Of a stretch of DNA of 22,275 nt, positions 1 through 7,365 are shown piece by piece. Origin of the DNA: Myxococcales bacterium (GTDB taxonomy: Bacteria > Myxococcota > Polyangia > HGW-17 > SLPX01); contig SLPX01000364.1 in assembly GCA_007131745.1 (NCBI GenBank), positions 1-22,275 of the forward strand, given 5' to 3'. Position 1 is the first letter of the stretch. Every line of letters begins with the position of its first letter. A model generated the notes under the pieces. That model saw only the letters and a program-made list of their open reading frames with translations. It had not been told where the DNA came from and did not search any database. The translations under genes were made by a program, and so were the position numbers.

Positions 1-2102
1 GGTACAACGCTCATCCCAACTTCCATCCGGGTTGTGCCAAATGCAGTAACAAGCTCCGGCTTTGACTCCGTCGCGGCTGACATTTGAGGTCGTAAGGGAA
101 GGACGTTCTCCGTATGGATCCACCGCGGTCATTTCTCCGCCGATCGTGTAGAAGTCCAATATATGTTGCTGGTCTCCGTAAGATGTGCAATAGCCGCCGA
201 ACCAACCGTAGGCGCCCGATAAAGAGGGGTAGAAATTCAATCTGCCGGCCACTTCGTGGTCGCACTGATCGCCGATTCCGTTTCCACTGGTGTCTTCCTG
301 GTTCGGGTTTGCGAATGCATCCGCGCATGCTTCCATGTACGGCCTGCATTGGTTGGGTTGGCCGCCCTCTCCGGGAATAAACGTGCAGTATGGGTAATAA
401 TCCGGACCGTTCGGCGAGCAGCTTTCTTCGTTCAACGTGGCGCCGACCCTGATGCAGTGGTCGATGTGCGAGCAGAGTTTGTCGTAGACGTCGTCATTGT
501 AATACTGGGTGATGCAGTTGTCCACATTGCAGGTTTCTTTGCACCATGACAGGTTGAAATCGGAACCATAATAATATTGCGTGTATTCGCAGTGCGCTAC
601 ACAGTTTTCGTAATTGCCGACAATGGTGAATTCTTCGGATAAAACAACATCCATGTATTCGTCGCAAACTCCGTCATTATCCCTGTCCGCGCCCACGAAC
701 GGATTGTATTCGTTGCAGTCGTATTCGTTTCTTATTCCGTCTCCGTCTATGTCCGGGTCGCAGGCGTCTCCAAGTCCGTCGCCGTCCAGATCAAACTGCG
801 ATGGGTTGTAATCTAGAGGGCAATTGTCGCATCCGCCGCATAATAGTTGAGCTATCTGCATTCTGTGCTTTTCCGATTCCCAAGGAGATTCAAGTTCATA
901 TTCTTTCACCAGTATGTCTATTCTATCCAGGATAGGGCACCCCTCGGTAAACGCGCCGCCTCCGAAACCGTCGCCGTCGTGATCGCAGTTGGCGCCGGTT
1001 ACCATGCCGGGGCAAAAATCCATGTCGTCGCAGAAACCGTCTCCATCGCTGTCCCCGGTTTCAGAGCAATCATTTCCATGGTTGCAGGTCACATGAAGGT
1101 TGTAAAGCGTGGAAAGATCGTACATGTCGTCCGTCTTCAGATAATAATCCACGACCTTGGGAAAATCCATGAGTCGTCCGGGGGCACTCATGAAAGCCCA
1201 AGCTAAATCCGTTCTTTTCCAGAAGCCTTCACAGCCATGATATCCTTCCGAAACGATGTTCGTGCATCCCGGGCCTCCGATCGGGCCTGTTTCTCTTGTG
1301 GGCACGCAAGGAAGCCGGAAAAAAAGATGTTCGTCCGAAACAAGCATGTCGCCGGCCGACATCCAGATGTCGCGAAAATAAAAGTCAAAATCGTCGGGTA
1401 TCTCTACACCCGGTATTTCTATTCTGTTTGCTCCGAAAAAGGGATCAAAAGCCTCTACAATGTCTCTTTGGATTTCACACCTGGTAAATCCGGCTTCTCT
1501 CACCTTGCTCTTTATCGTCCCTTCATAAGCTGAAACATCGGAAACACCGACGTGTTCGACCACCACGTTGGGGAAACTACTTATTTCGAAGTTTATCGGG
1601 TCGCCGTCTTCCACGGAACAATCATAAGAATGAAGGAAAGGCGGGTCGGCATCTCCATCATCCCAGTTCAAAAATCTCAAAGAGAAGTGAACGTTGAATG
1701 TATCCGACCAAAGATAAATATATCCTCTGCGGGGGGAAATCCTCCACTCCACTAAAAGCTTTATTTCGATTTTGAATCTGACCCGGTCGTCGTCGGATGA
1801 ATCGGGATTCTCATCCTGGTAATAGCCGGGAGTTACTGAATAGGTCGTCTTTTTATGCGTGAGGGTGATCTTGTATTTTTTGGGGTCCGCAGGGTGTATT
1901 AAGTATTCTACATGTCCGTGGACCTGGTCGATGGCCATTCGTTCCACTTCCGCCCTTACGGCTTCGAATGGGAGTTTCAGGGCACATTGATGAAGAGGAA
2001 GTGCATCGGCTAAGGCCGAATTACCCCCCCCCCTAATAGGATAGAAATTGTCCATAATAGAGCGGTGGTTTTTTTCATGGGAAAGCGATTGCGGTCTTTC
2101 AT
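1..2102 (-). CDS. Secreted Cys-rich protein with thrombospondin type-3-like calcium repeats, 5' part, frame broken at a poly-G tract
   Basis: The reading frame runs off the left edge, so the C-terminus is missing. The ATG at 2102-2100 has a strong Shine-Dalgarno (GAGGAGG, 5-base spacing). It encodes a basic start (MKDRNRFPMKKTT) and a hydrophobic stretch, then meets ten G residues. As written this frame stops at TAG soon after the tract. The frame shifted by one base continues with NSALADA, a good signal peptidase I site, and stays open to the left edge. Eight or eleven G would join the two parts. Downstream are Asp-rich type-3 repeats (SDGDGFCDDMD near 1022-1055, DHDGDGF near 964-985, and a longer array at 653-800 with DLDGDGLGDACD and DIDGDGI), which in known families bind calcium in extracellular proteins. 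A Cys- and Tyr-rich region follows. The N-terminal ~330 residues match no family I recognise. It is probably exported to the periplasm or cell surface. The frameshift may be real (phase variation), a pseudogene lesion or a sequencing error. Confidence 0.75.
2024..2033. repeat. C10 homopolymer (G10 on the coding strand) inside a signal-peptide coding region
   Basis: Ten consecutive C on the plus strand. On the minus strand they lie between the codons for the signal-peptide core (ILL) and the NSALADA cleavage region. The tract length sets whether the long downstream frame is translated: ten is out of frame, eight or eleven would be in frame. Tracts like this are classic slipped-strand mispairing sites in phase-variable surface genes. 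They are also classic sites of sequencing error. Confidence 0.9.
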
Positions 2103-2107
2103 GACGT

Positions 2108-2114
2108 CCTCCTC
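2108..2114 (-). promoter_or_regulatory. Ribosome binding site of the calcium-repeat protein gene
   Basis: GAGGAGG on the minus strand, 5 bases before the ATG at 2102. It fixes this start rather than the second in-frame ATG (2078-2076, MKKTT). It also shows that translation is meant to begin upstream of the G10 tract. Confidence 0.7.
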
Positions 2115-2485
2115 TTCCTGGCTGTTTACAAATCCGCCGAAGCAAAGCTTACAACCGGTTGATTGCAAAGGTCAACGACTTTTTTGATTGTTTCTTTTGT
2201 TTTTTTGGGCGGCTCACATTTTGGTTTATCAGTGATTGCGGTGTGTTGGGCTTCGCAGCCGTGACCGGTGAGGCGGCTTGAGATCTTTTTTTCAAAAGAA
2301 TGTTGCCGGACCGAGATCTCGTTTATCAACAGCATTATTGGCATAAACTATACATTATGAATGGTATTGATTGTTGTAGAATTTGTGGAAAATGTGATTT
2401 TTACTGTTTTTTTGAACGGGGTCGGACGGTGGTAAAATGGATGGTGAATATGTATGAGTGGTAAAAAATCCGCATGAGGGACGGC

Positions 2486-2527
2486 GAGGAGGGGGAGGAG
2501 GAGGAGGGAGAGGAGGAGGGGGAGGAG
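2486..2527 (+). repeat. 42-base uninterrupted purine (G-rich) tract
   Basis: Every base from 2486 to 2527 is G or A, mostly as GGA/GGGGGA units. The tract ends about 100 bases before the recombinase start. It has several runs of three or more G, so G-quadruplex or triplex (H-DNA) formation on the plus strand is possible. Translated, it gives only Gly/Arg/Glu low complexity. It may affect transcription of the downstream operon or be an unstable simple repeat. Confidence 0.8.
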
Positions 2528-2629
2528 CTAACTGTTCGGGATTTTTCCGGTGGGTCTTTTTTGGCTTTGTTCATTTCTCCGTGTTATCTTCTCTTTCAGG
2601 ATTTGCGCATGACATGAGACTGCGAAGAA

Positions 2630-3652
2630 ATGGATTCGGATATGGGTGATTTGTCAAAGGAGTCAGAACGGGCCGGCGGGTTGCGGGAAATGAACGAAAG
2701 ATTCGGGGAGCATCTCCAATGGGAGAGGCGCTCATCTCCTCATACGGTGAGGGCCTACAAGAGAAACGTGGACGCGTTCATCGACTTCATGGAAAACAGG
2801 TTGGGCCGCCCGGCAAAACCCGGCGACCTTGACATCATGATGGTGCGTTCTTATGTTGCTTCGCTGTTCGGTGTGAACGATCCCGGTACGGTCGCGCGGA
2901 AGCTTTCGGCTTTGCGTACTTTTTGCAGGTACCTGGTGAGATTGAAAGTGATTGAAAGCAACGCGGCCGAGTTCGTCATGTCGCCCAAGAGAAAAAAAAC
3001 ATTGGCCTCGGTGATGAATGTGGACATGACTTTTGAATTGCTGACCGCGCCTGATGAGGATACTCCCCTTGGATTGCGGGATCGAGCATTGATGGAAACA
3101 ATTTACGGCGCGGGCCTGAGGAGATCCGAAGCGGTCGGGTTGGATATGAAAGACGTGGAAAAGAAAGAGGACGAGGCTTTGTTGAAGATCAGGAGAGGAA
3201 AGGGTGCGAAGGAAAGAGTGGTTCCCCTCGGAAGGACGGGATTGAAAGTTCTGGAGGAGTATCTGGGGCGGGGAAGGCCGGCTCTTGTTCATCCCCGGAC
3301 CGGCAAAGCCGACCCTGATGCAGTGTTCTTGAATGCACGGGGGGGGAGGCTTTCGGATCGGAGCGTGGCGAAAATAGTGGAGCGTTACCGGCCGCACGCG
3401 GGAGCGCCTTCGGACGCGGGTCCACACGCGCTGAGACATGGCTATGCAACTCACATGTTGGATTCGGGGGCGGACTTGCGGACCATCCAGGATTTGCTTG
3501 GTCATTCGAGCCTCTCAACCACGCAGCGATATGCGCACGTTGGAATAGCGCATTTGATGAAAGCTTACGATCGCGCCCATCCCAGGGCCGATCTCGTTTC
3601 CCCCGAGAGCGGGAAGAAATCCGGAAAAGGAAAGACATGCGATGATGAATGA
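2630..3652 (+). CDS. xerC: Tyrosine site-specific recombinase, XerC/XerD type
   Basis: 340 residues, a little longer than a typical XerC/D (~300). The N-terminal SAM-like core-binding domain (about 20-115, [19 protein letters not shown]) is followed by the catalytic domain. All catalytic residues are visible: R164 in GAGLRRSE, K191 in [10 protein letters not shown]266 and R269 in HALRH, H292 in LLGHSS and the nucleophile Y301 in QRYAHVG. Xer recombinases resolve chromosome dimers at dif during division. The C-terminal ~35 residues after Tyr are basic and longer than usual. The gene overlaps hslV by 11 bases, and a recombinase-hslV-hslU order is known from the Bacillus codVWX operon, so a housekeeping role is more likely than a phage integrase. 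Whether it is the XerC or XerD paralogue cannot be told here. ATG at 2642 is an alternative start; neither has a strong Shine-Dalgarno. Confidence 0.9.
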   Translation: MDSDMGDLSKESERAGGLREMNERFGEHLQWERRSSPHTVRAYKRNVDAFIDFMENRLGRPAKPGDLDIMMVRSYVASLFGVNDPGTVARKLSALRTFCRYLVRLKVIESNAAEFVMSPKRKKTLASVMNVDMTFELLTAPDEDTPLGLRDRALMETIYGAGLRRSEAVGLDMKDVEKKEDEALLKIRRGKGAKERVVPLGRTGLKVLEEYLGRGRPALVHPRTGKADPDAVFLNARGGRLSDRSVAKIVERYRPHAGAPSDAGPHALRHGYATHMLDSGADLRTIQDLLGHSSLSTTQRYAHVGIAHLMKAYDRAHPRADLVSPESGKKSGKGKTCDDE

Positions 3653-4229
3653 ACACAAGCCCGAGTTCAGACCCGAGTTCAGAAGTACGACCGTGTTGGC
3701 AGTGCGCAGAGGCGGCGATACGGTGATTGCAGGCGACGGCCAGGTTACCATGAACCAGGCGGTGATAAAGGCCACCGCAAACAAGGTACGCAGGCTTATG
3801 GACGGGAGGATCCTGGTGGGGTTCGCCGGATCCGCGGCGGATGGGTTGGCATTGTTTGAAAAACTGGAGGGAAAGCTTCGTGAGTATTCCGGCAACCTGA
3901 AACGGTCCGCGGTCGAGTTGGCCAAAGATTGGCGTACCGATAAGGTCCTTCGAAGGCTGGAAGCCTTGTTGCTCGTGGCGGACCGGGAGAGCATGTTCTT
4001 GATTTCGGGAACCGGTGATGTGCTGGATCCCGAAGAAGGGGTGGCCGCGATCGGCTCGGGAGGAAGCTATGCGCTGGCCGCGGCGCGTGCTCTCATGCGC
4101 CACACATCAATGGATGCGGAAAATATTGCACGCGAAGCGATGAAGGTGGCCGCGGAGATTTGCGTGTTTACCAACAGCGAAATTGCCCTGGAAAAAGTCA
4201 GCTTGGACGATCCGGGAGGCCGGGATTGA
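3642..4229 (+). CDS. hslV: HslV (ClpQ), peptidase subunit of the HslUV ATP-dependent protease
   Basis: 195 residues, an N-terminal-nucleophile hydrolase of the proteasome beta fold. HslV forms a double hexamer that degrades proteins unfolded and fed in by HslU in the cytosol. The mature N-terminus should be T16 in [10 protein letters not shown]32 (AGDGQVT) and K48 (TANKVRRL) match the Asp17 and Lys33 of the active site, and [14 protein letters not shown] is also conserved. The first 15 residues would be a removed propeptide; it contains a tandem PEFR duplication coded by two identical 12-base units (3660-3683). The start overlaps the end of the recombinase gene, with AAGGAAAG about 7 bases upstream. 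ATG at 3645 is an equivalent alternative. Translational coupling within the operon is likely. Confidence 0.95.
   Translation: MMNEHKPEFRPEFRSTTVLAVRRGGDTVIAGDGQVTMNQAVIKATANKVRRLMDGRILVGFAGSAADGLALFEKLEGKLREYSGNLKRSAVELAKDWRTDKVLRRLEALLLVADRESMFLISGTGDVLDPEEGVAAIGSGGSYALAAARALMRHTSMDAENIAREAMKVAAEICVFTNSEIALEKVSLDDPGGRD
3660..3683 (+). repeat. Tandem 12-base duplication in the HslV propeptide
   Basis: CCCGAGTTCAGA occurs twice head to tail (3660-3671, 3672-3683), encoding PEFR-PEFR just before S15 and the catalytic threonine. The copies are identical, which suggests a recent duplication. Confidence 0.9.
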
Positions 4230-4248
4230 TAATATGGAGATTGGAAAA

Positions 4249-5616
4249 ATGAAAGCCATAAGTGACGATGCTTTGACCCCTCGAGCGATAGTGGAGGAAC
4301 TTGACCGATACATAATACGGCAGAACAAGGCCAAAAGAGCGGTCGCCGTGGCCTTGAGAAATCGCTGGCGCCGAAAACAGGTGCCGGAAGACCTCAGGGA
4401 TGAAATCGCCCCGAAGAACATAATAATGATCGGTCCCACCGGGGTGGGCAAGACGGAAGTGGCACGCAGGTTGGCCAAGTTGGCCCAGGCGCCTTTTCTC
4501 AAGATCGAGGCGTCCAAGTTCACCGAGGTCGGATACGTAGGTCGCGACGTGGAATCAATGATCCGGGATTTGACGGAAATCGGAGTCACCCTGGTCAAAG
4601 AGATAGAGCGAGAGAAGGTCTTGCCCAGGGCCAAAGAGGCAGCGGAGGAGCGCATCCTGGACATGATGCTTCCTCCTCCCCAGGCGGCGGGTAATCGAAG
4701 TTATACCGACACACCGGACGCTCCGGAATCCGGTACGCAGGGGGAGACGCGTGAGAAATTGCGAAAGCTCCTGCGTTCCGGAAAGTTGGACGAGAGACGG
4801 GTCGAGGTTGAGACTTCGGATGTTCAGAATCCCGTTGTGGAGATTTTCAGCGGTGCAGGTGTCGAGGAGATGGGGTTTAACATGAGAGAGATTTTCGGTC
4901 AGATGAGCGGCAGGCGAAAGGTCAGGAAAGCGCGGGTTCCCGAAGCTTTGGAGGTGCTGACAGCGGAGGAGGCGCAGAAGCTTGTGGACATGGACAAGGT
5001 GGTAAAAAAGGCGATCAAGCTGGTAGAGGATTCGGGAATCATTTTCCTGGACGAATTGGACAAGATAGCCGGTCGTGAGGGAGGCCATGGCCCGGATGTT
5101 TCCCGCGAGGGGGTTCAGCGGGACCTGCTTCCGATAATCGAAGGGTCGACGGTTACGACCAAGTACGGCCATGTCCGCACCGATCACGTTCTTTTTATTG
5201 CGGCCGGAGCTTTTCACGTGGCAAAACCGTCGGATCTTGTTCCGGAACTGCAAGGCCGCTTTCCCATCAGGGTGGAATTGAACTCGCTTACATCGGAAGA
5301 TTTCGTCCGGATTCTAACCGAACCGGATAATGCACTTACAAAGCAATACACCGCGTTGATGGCCACCGAAGGCATTGAACTCACGTTCAGTGACAGCGCG
5401 ATCAGGGCGATAGCGGACATTGCTTCCAGGGTCAACGATCGGAACGAAAACATCGGCGCGAGACGGCTTCATACCGTTTTGGAAACCTTGCTCGAAGAGC
5501 TTTCTTTTGAAGCTCCGGAGCTGGGAAGTCGGAAGATTCCAATAACCGATGATTACGTCCATGAGAAGCTTCGCGACGTGGTCGAAGATCATGATTTGAG
5601 TAAATACATACTGTAG
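4249..5616 (+). CDS. hslU: HslU (ClpY), AAA+ unfoldase of the HslUV protease
   Basis: 455 residues from the ATG at 4249, close to the family's ~440-460. The N-terminus ([17 protein letters not shown], then RNRWRR) is typical of HslU. Walker A is GPTGVGKT (62-69) and Walker B is IIFLDELDK with D268 and E269. Between them is the HslU-specific I domain, which recognises substrates. The second AAA+ region carries [17 protein letters not shown]. The C-terminus DLSKYIL matches the tail that inserts into HslV and activates it. The start at 4249 has GGAGA with 8-base spacing; the in-frame ATG at 4234 is the alternative and lies 4 bases after the hslV stop. HslU acts as a hexamer in the cytosol with HslV, encoded immediately upstream. 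Confidence 0.95.
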   Translation: MKAISDDALTPRAIVEELDRYIIRQNKAKRAVAVALRNRWRRKQVPEDLRDEIAPKNIIMIGPTGVGKTEVARRLAKLAQAPFLKIEASKFTEVGYVGRDVESMIRDLTEIGVTLVKEIEREKVLPRAKEAAEERILDMMLPPPQAAGNRSYTDTPDAPESGTQGETREKLRKLLRSGKLDERRVEVETSDVQNPVVEIFSGAGVEEMGFNMREIFGQMSGRRKVRKARVPEALEVLTAEEAQKLVDMDKVVKKAIKLVEDSGIIFLDELDKIAGREGGHGPDVSREGVQRDLLPIIEGSTVTTKYGHVRTDHVLFIAAGAFHVAKPSDLVPELQGRFPIRVELNSLTSEDFVRILTEPDNALTKQYTALMATEGIELTFSDSAIRAIADIASRVNDRNENIGARRLHTVLETLLEELSFEAPELGSRKIPITDDYVHEKLRDVVEDHDLSKYIL

Positions 5617-5662
5617 AAAGGGGATTGTGAAGTTTTTGCAGGAGTGCTCCATCGTGGAAAAA

Positions 5663-6217
5663 ATGAGATATGCAGCAGTGATTTGCTTGTTGCCGGTTTC
5701 CGGATTGTTTGCATGTGCCGGCGCTTCCGGAGTGCAGGGTTCCGGCAACTCATCTACAACACCACAAGCACGGGGGAGAGGGGGGAGGAAGTTTGTCCAA
5801 AATGGAAAAGCTTCGTGGTATGGCAGACGTTTTCACGGTAAGAGGACCGCGTCGGGGGAACGCTACAACATGAATGCAATGACCGCGGCCCACAGAAAAC
5901 TGCCGTTTCACACCATTGTGCGCGTGACGCGGAAATCGGGCGGCAGAAGCGTGGTTGTGCGGATAAATGATCGGGGCCCTTTTATAAAGGGTCGAATAAT
6001 CGACCTCAGCCGCGCTGCGGCCTCCCGCCTCAACATGTTGCGCGCTGGAGTAGTGGATGTGAGGGTGGAGGTCATAAAGTGGGGATCCGGCCGCAGGAGA
6101 AAAAAGAGGGTTAAGCGCGGAAGCGGCGGCAGGAGAAAACGCTCGGTTTCATCGGGGCGGGAACGCAAAAGCACAGAAGGGCCTTTCGGAAGACGAGCTC
6201 CCCCTCTTGCCCCCTGA
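5663..6217 (+). CDS. RlpA-like lipoprotein (double-psi beta-barrel, putative lytic transglycosylase)
   Basis: From the ATG at 5663 the protein starts with a clean lipoprotein signal (MRYAAVICLLPVSGLFAC), giving an acylated Cys18. An in-frame GTG at 5627 would add 12 residues with a charged N-terminus that suits a signal peptide less well. The double-psi beta-barrel shows the RlpA signatures GKASWYGRRFHGKRTASG, the MTAAHRKLPF segment, INDRGPF and the IIDLSRAAASRL segment. RlpA proteins cleave peptidoglycan strands lacking stem peptides, at the septum or cell surface. The SPOR domain common in RlpA is absent. In its place is a ~45-residue Arg/Lys/Gly-rich tail (from GSGRRRKKRVKRG) that might bind anionic wall polymers. 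It lies directly after hslU in the same orientation and may be cotranscribed. Confidence 0.85.
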   Translation: MRYAAVICLLPVSGLFACAGASGVQGSGNSSTTPQARGRGGRKFVQNGKASWYGRRFHGKRTASGERYNMNAMTAAHRKLPFHTIVRVTRKSGGRSVVVRINDRGPFIKGRIIDLSRAAASRLNMLRAGVVDVRVEVIKWGSGRRRKKRVKRGSGGRRKRSVSSGRERKSTEGPFGRRAPPLAP

Positions 6218-6258
6218 CTGCACACGATGGGATTCGCGGATCGTATGGAAGATCAAGG

Positions 6259-7365
6259 ATGAAGAGCAATCTTCGCTCGGACCGGTATCCTGACGGCGGG
6301 AAATCCGTTTCAGCCTCCCACGGGTTGGAGTGCGTGTTCGTGTCCCTTACCGGAGATTGCCGGTTGTCCTGCCCCGGATGCATATTCCACGATTTTTCAA
6401 GGGATTTTATCGAGCCGGGTAGGAGGGGTGAATGCGATGGGATTCGTCCTATGCCCTTGGATGTTTTCGAACGTTTGATCACTGAAATGCGCAACATGTC
6501 GGTCCGCAAATTGAAATTCGGTTTTGGAGATGAACCTCTTTTGCATCCCGATGTTGCGCGTTACGCTGCATTGGCCGGAGAATCCGGATTGGATGTAGGG
6601 GTTACCACAAGCGCACGATCCCTGGCCGGGGATGTATCGAGGGAACTCTTGGACGCTGGTGTGAGGTCGATCATCGTCAGCCTGAACGTTACCGATTATT
6701 CAAGTATCATCAGCGGAGGTGATAACAGGTGGGTTCTGGAAAACCTCTCAGGCCTCCTCCATGCGCGAAAAGACATTGCGTGCTCAGGGCGGCGAGTCCC
6801 GACCCGTATCCTGGTCGGGGTAATTGCTCGAAGAGGCGTGGCAAAAGACATTGAGAGGTTGATAAAGTTCATGGAAGACCGGGAAATGCTTTTCGACGGA
6901 GTGATAGTAAACGCTTTCCTGGAACGAGCGGCGCCGGGCGGAGGAATCATGACTCGTAATCCACGCCGACCATTGGGACAGCGAAAGCCATGCATGTCGC
7001 CGTGTAAAGAGCTTTACCTGATGGCCGATGGTAGAACTTTTCCCTGTGTGCCTGCTGCTGTTGAACACGCGTTCATGAAAAGTAATTGCGGGCCGGCAAG
7101 ACAGGCTTTGGCCGGAGGACGAGCGGAAACATGGAATCTCGGCTCTTGGCCTGCCTTTTCATTGCAGGAACTGCTGGAAAAATCCCGGGAACTCAGACGT
7201 ATCCATGAAGAAGAGCGGTTTGACGAAGTGGAACTTTGCAGGCAATGTACGGCATGGTGCCAGCATTATCCGAAGGCACGGAAAAAAAACGCTTGTGTGG
7301 TCGAAGAGACGTCATTTTGGACACTCGAAAGAATTGTGAGGGATGAAACCGAGAATAATGGGTGA
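6259..7365 (+). CDS. Radical SAM protein with SPASM-like C-terminal cysteines
   Basis: 368 residues. The canonical CX3CX2C cluster is C34-C38-C41 (TGDCRLSCPGCIF), which binds the 4Fe-4S cluster that cleaves S-adenosylmethionine. FGFGDEPLLHPDV takes the place of the usual GGEP SAM-binding motif. The C-terminal part has a SPASM/twitch-like set: C245, C249, C263 (DGRTFPC), C327, C330 and C334 (LCRQCTAWC). Such domains bind auxiliary Fe-S clusters in peptide-modifying and other dehydrogenating rSAM enzymes. The ATG at 6259 has GGAAG upstream at about 8 bases. The stop is immediately followed by the start of the next rSAM gene, so the two are probably translationally coupled. The substrate is unknown. 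The basic N-terminal ~25 residues before the barrel are not recognised. Confidence 0.85.
   Translation: MKSNLRSDRYPDGGKSVSASHGLECVFVSLTGDCRLSCPGCIFHDFSRDFIEPGRRGECDGIRPMPLDVFERLITEMRNMSVRKLKFGFGDEPLLHPDVARYAALAGESGLDVGVTTSARSLAGDVSRELLDAGVRSIIVSLNVTDYSSIISGGDNRWVLENLSGLLHARKDIACSGRRVPTRILVGVIARRGVAKDIERLIKFMEDREMLFDGVIVNAFLERAAPGGGIMTRNPRRPLGQRKPCMSPCKELYLMADGRTFPCVPAAVEHAFMKSNCGPARQALAGGRAETWNLGSWPAFSLQELLEKSRELRRIHEEERFDEVELCRQCTAWCQHYPKARKKNACVVEETSFWTLERIVRDETENNG

Larger units (their letters stand above)
2103..2629. other. Intergenic region between divergent genes
   Basis: About 527 bases with no convincing gene. It should hold the divergent promoters for the minus-strand secreted protein and the plus-strand recombinase operon. 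On the minus strand TTGACC (2175-2170) follows an A-rich stretch and could be a -35 box, but the -10 at the right distance is poor. A perfect 10-base palindrome, CGAGATCTCG, lies at 2312-2321, with a related GAGATCT at 2280-2286. The purine tract at 2486-2527 is listed separately. No tRNA or clear terminator was seen. Confidence 0.5.

Noticed and set aside
653..1060. CRISPR-like or tandem DNA repeat
   Set aside because: The similarity is at the protein level (Asp-rich calcium loops). The DNA units are not regularly spaced or identical.
256..1755. Several plus-strand open frames
   Set aside because: They are antisense to the long minus-strand frame, which has a signal peptide, a ribosome binding site and clear calcium-binding repeats.
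2126..2344. 72-residue minus-strand frame just upstream of the secreted-protein gene
   Set aside because: It has no Shine-Dalgarno, no recognisable motif and lies where the promoter is expected. A small gene cannot be fully excluded.
2458..2649. 63-residue plus-strand frame over the purine tract
   Set aside because: Its Gly/Arg run is only the translation of the purine repeat, and it overlaps the recombinase start.
3189..4103. 304-residue minus-strand frame
   Set aside because: It is antisense to the recombinase and hslV genes, whose catalytic residues are all present on the plus strand; its own product has no motif.
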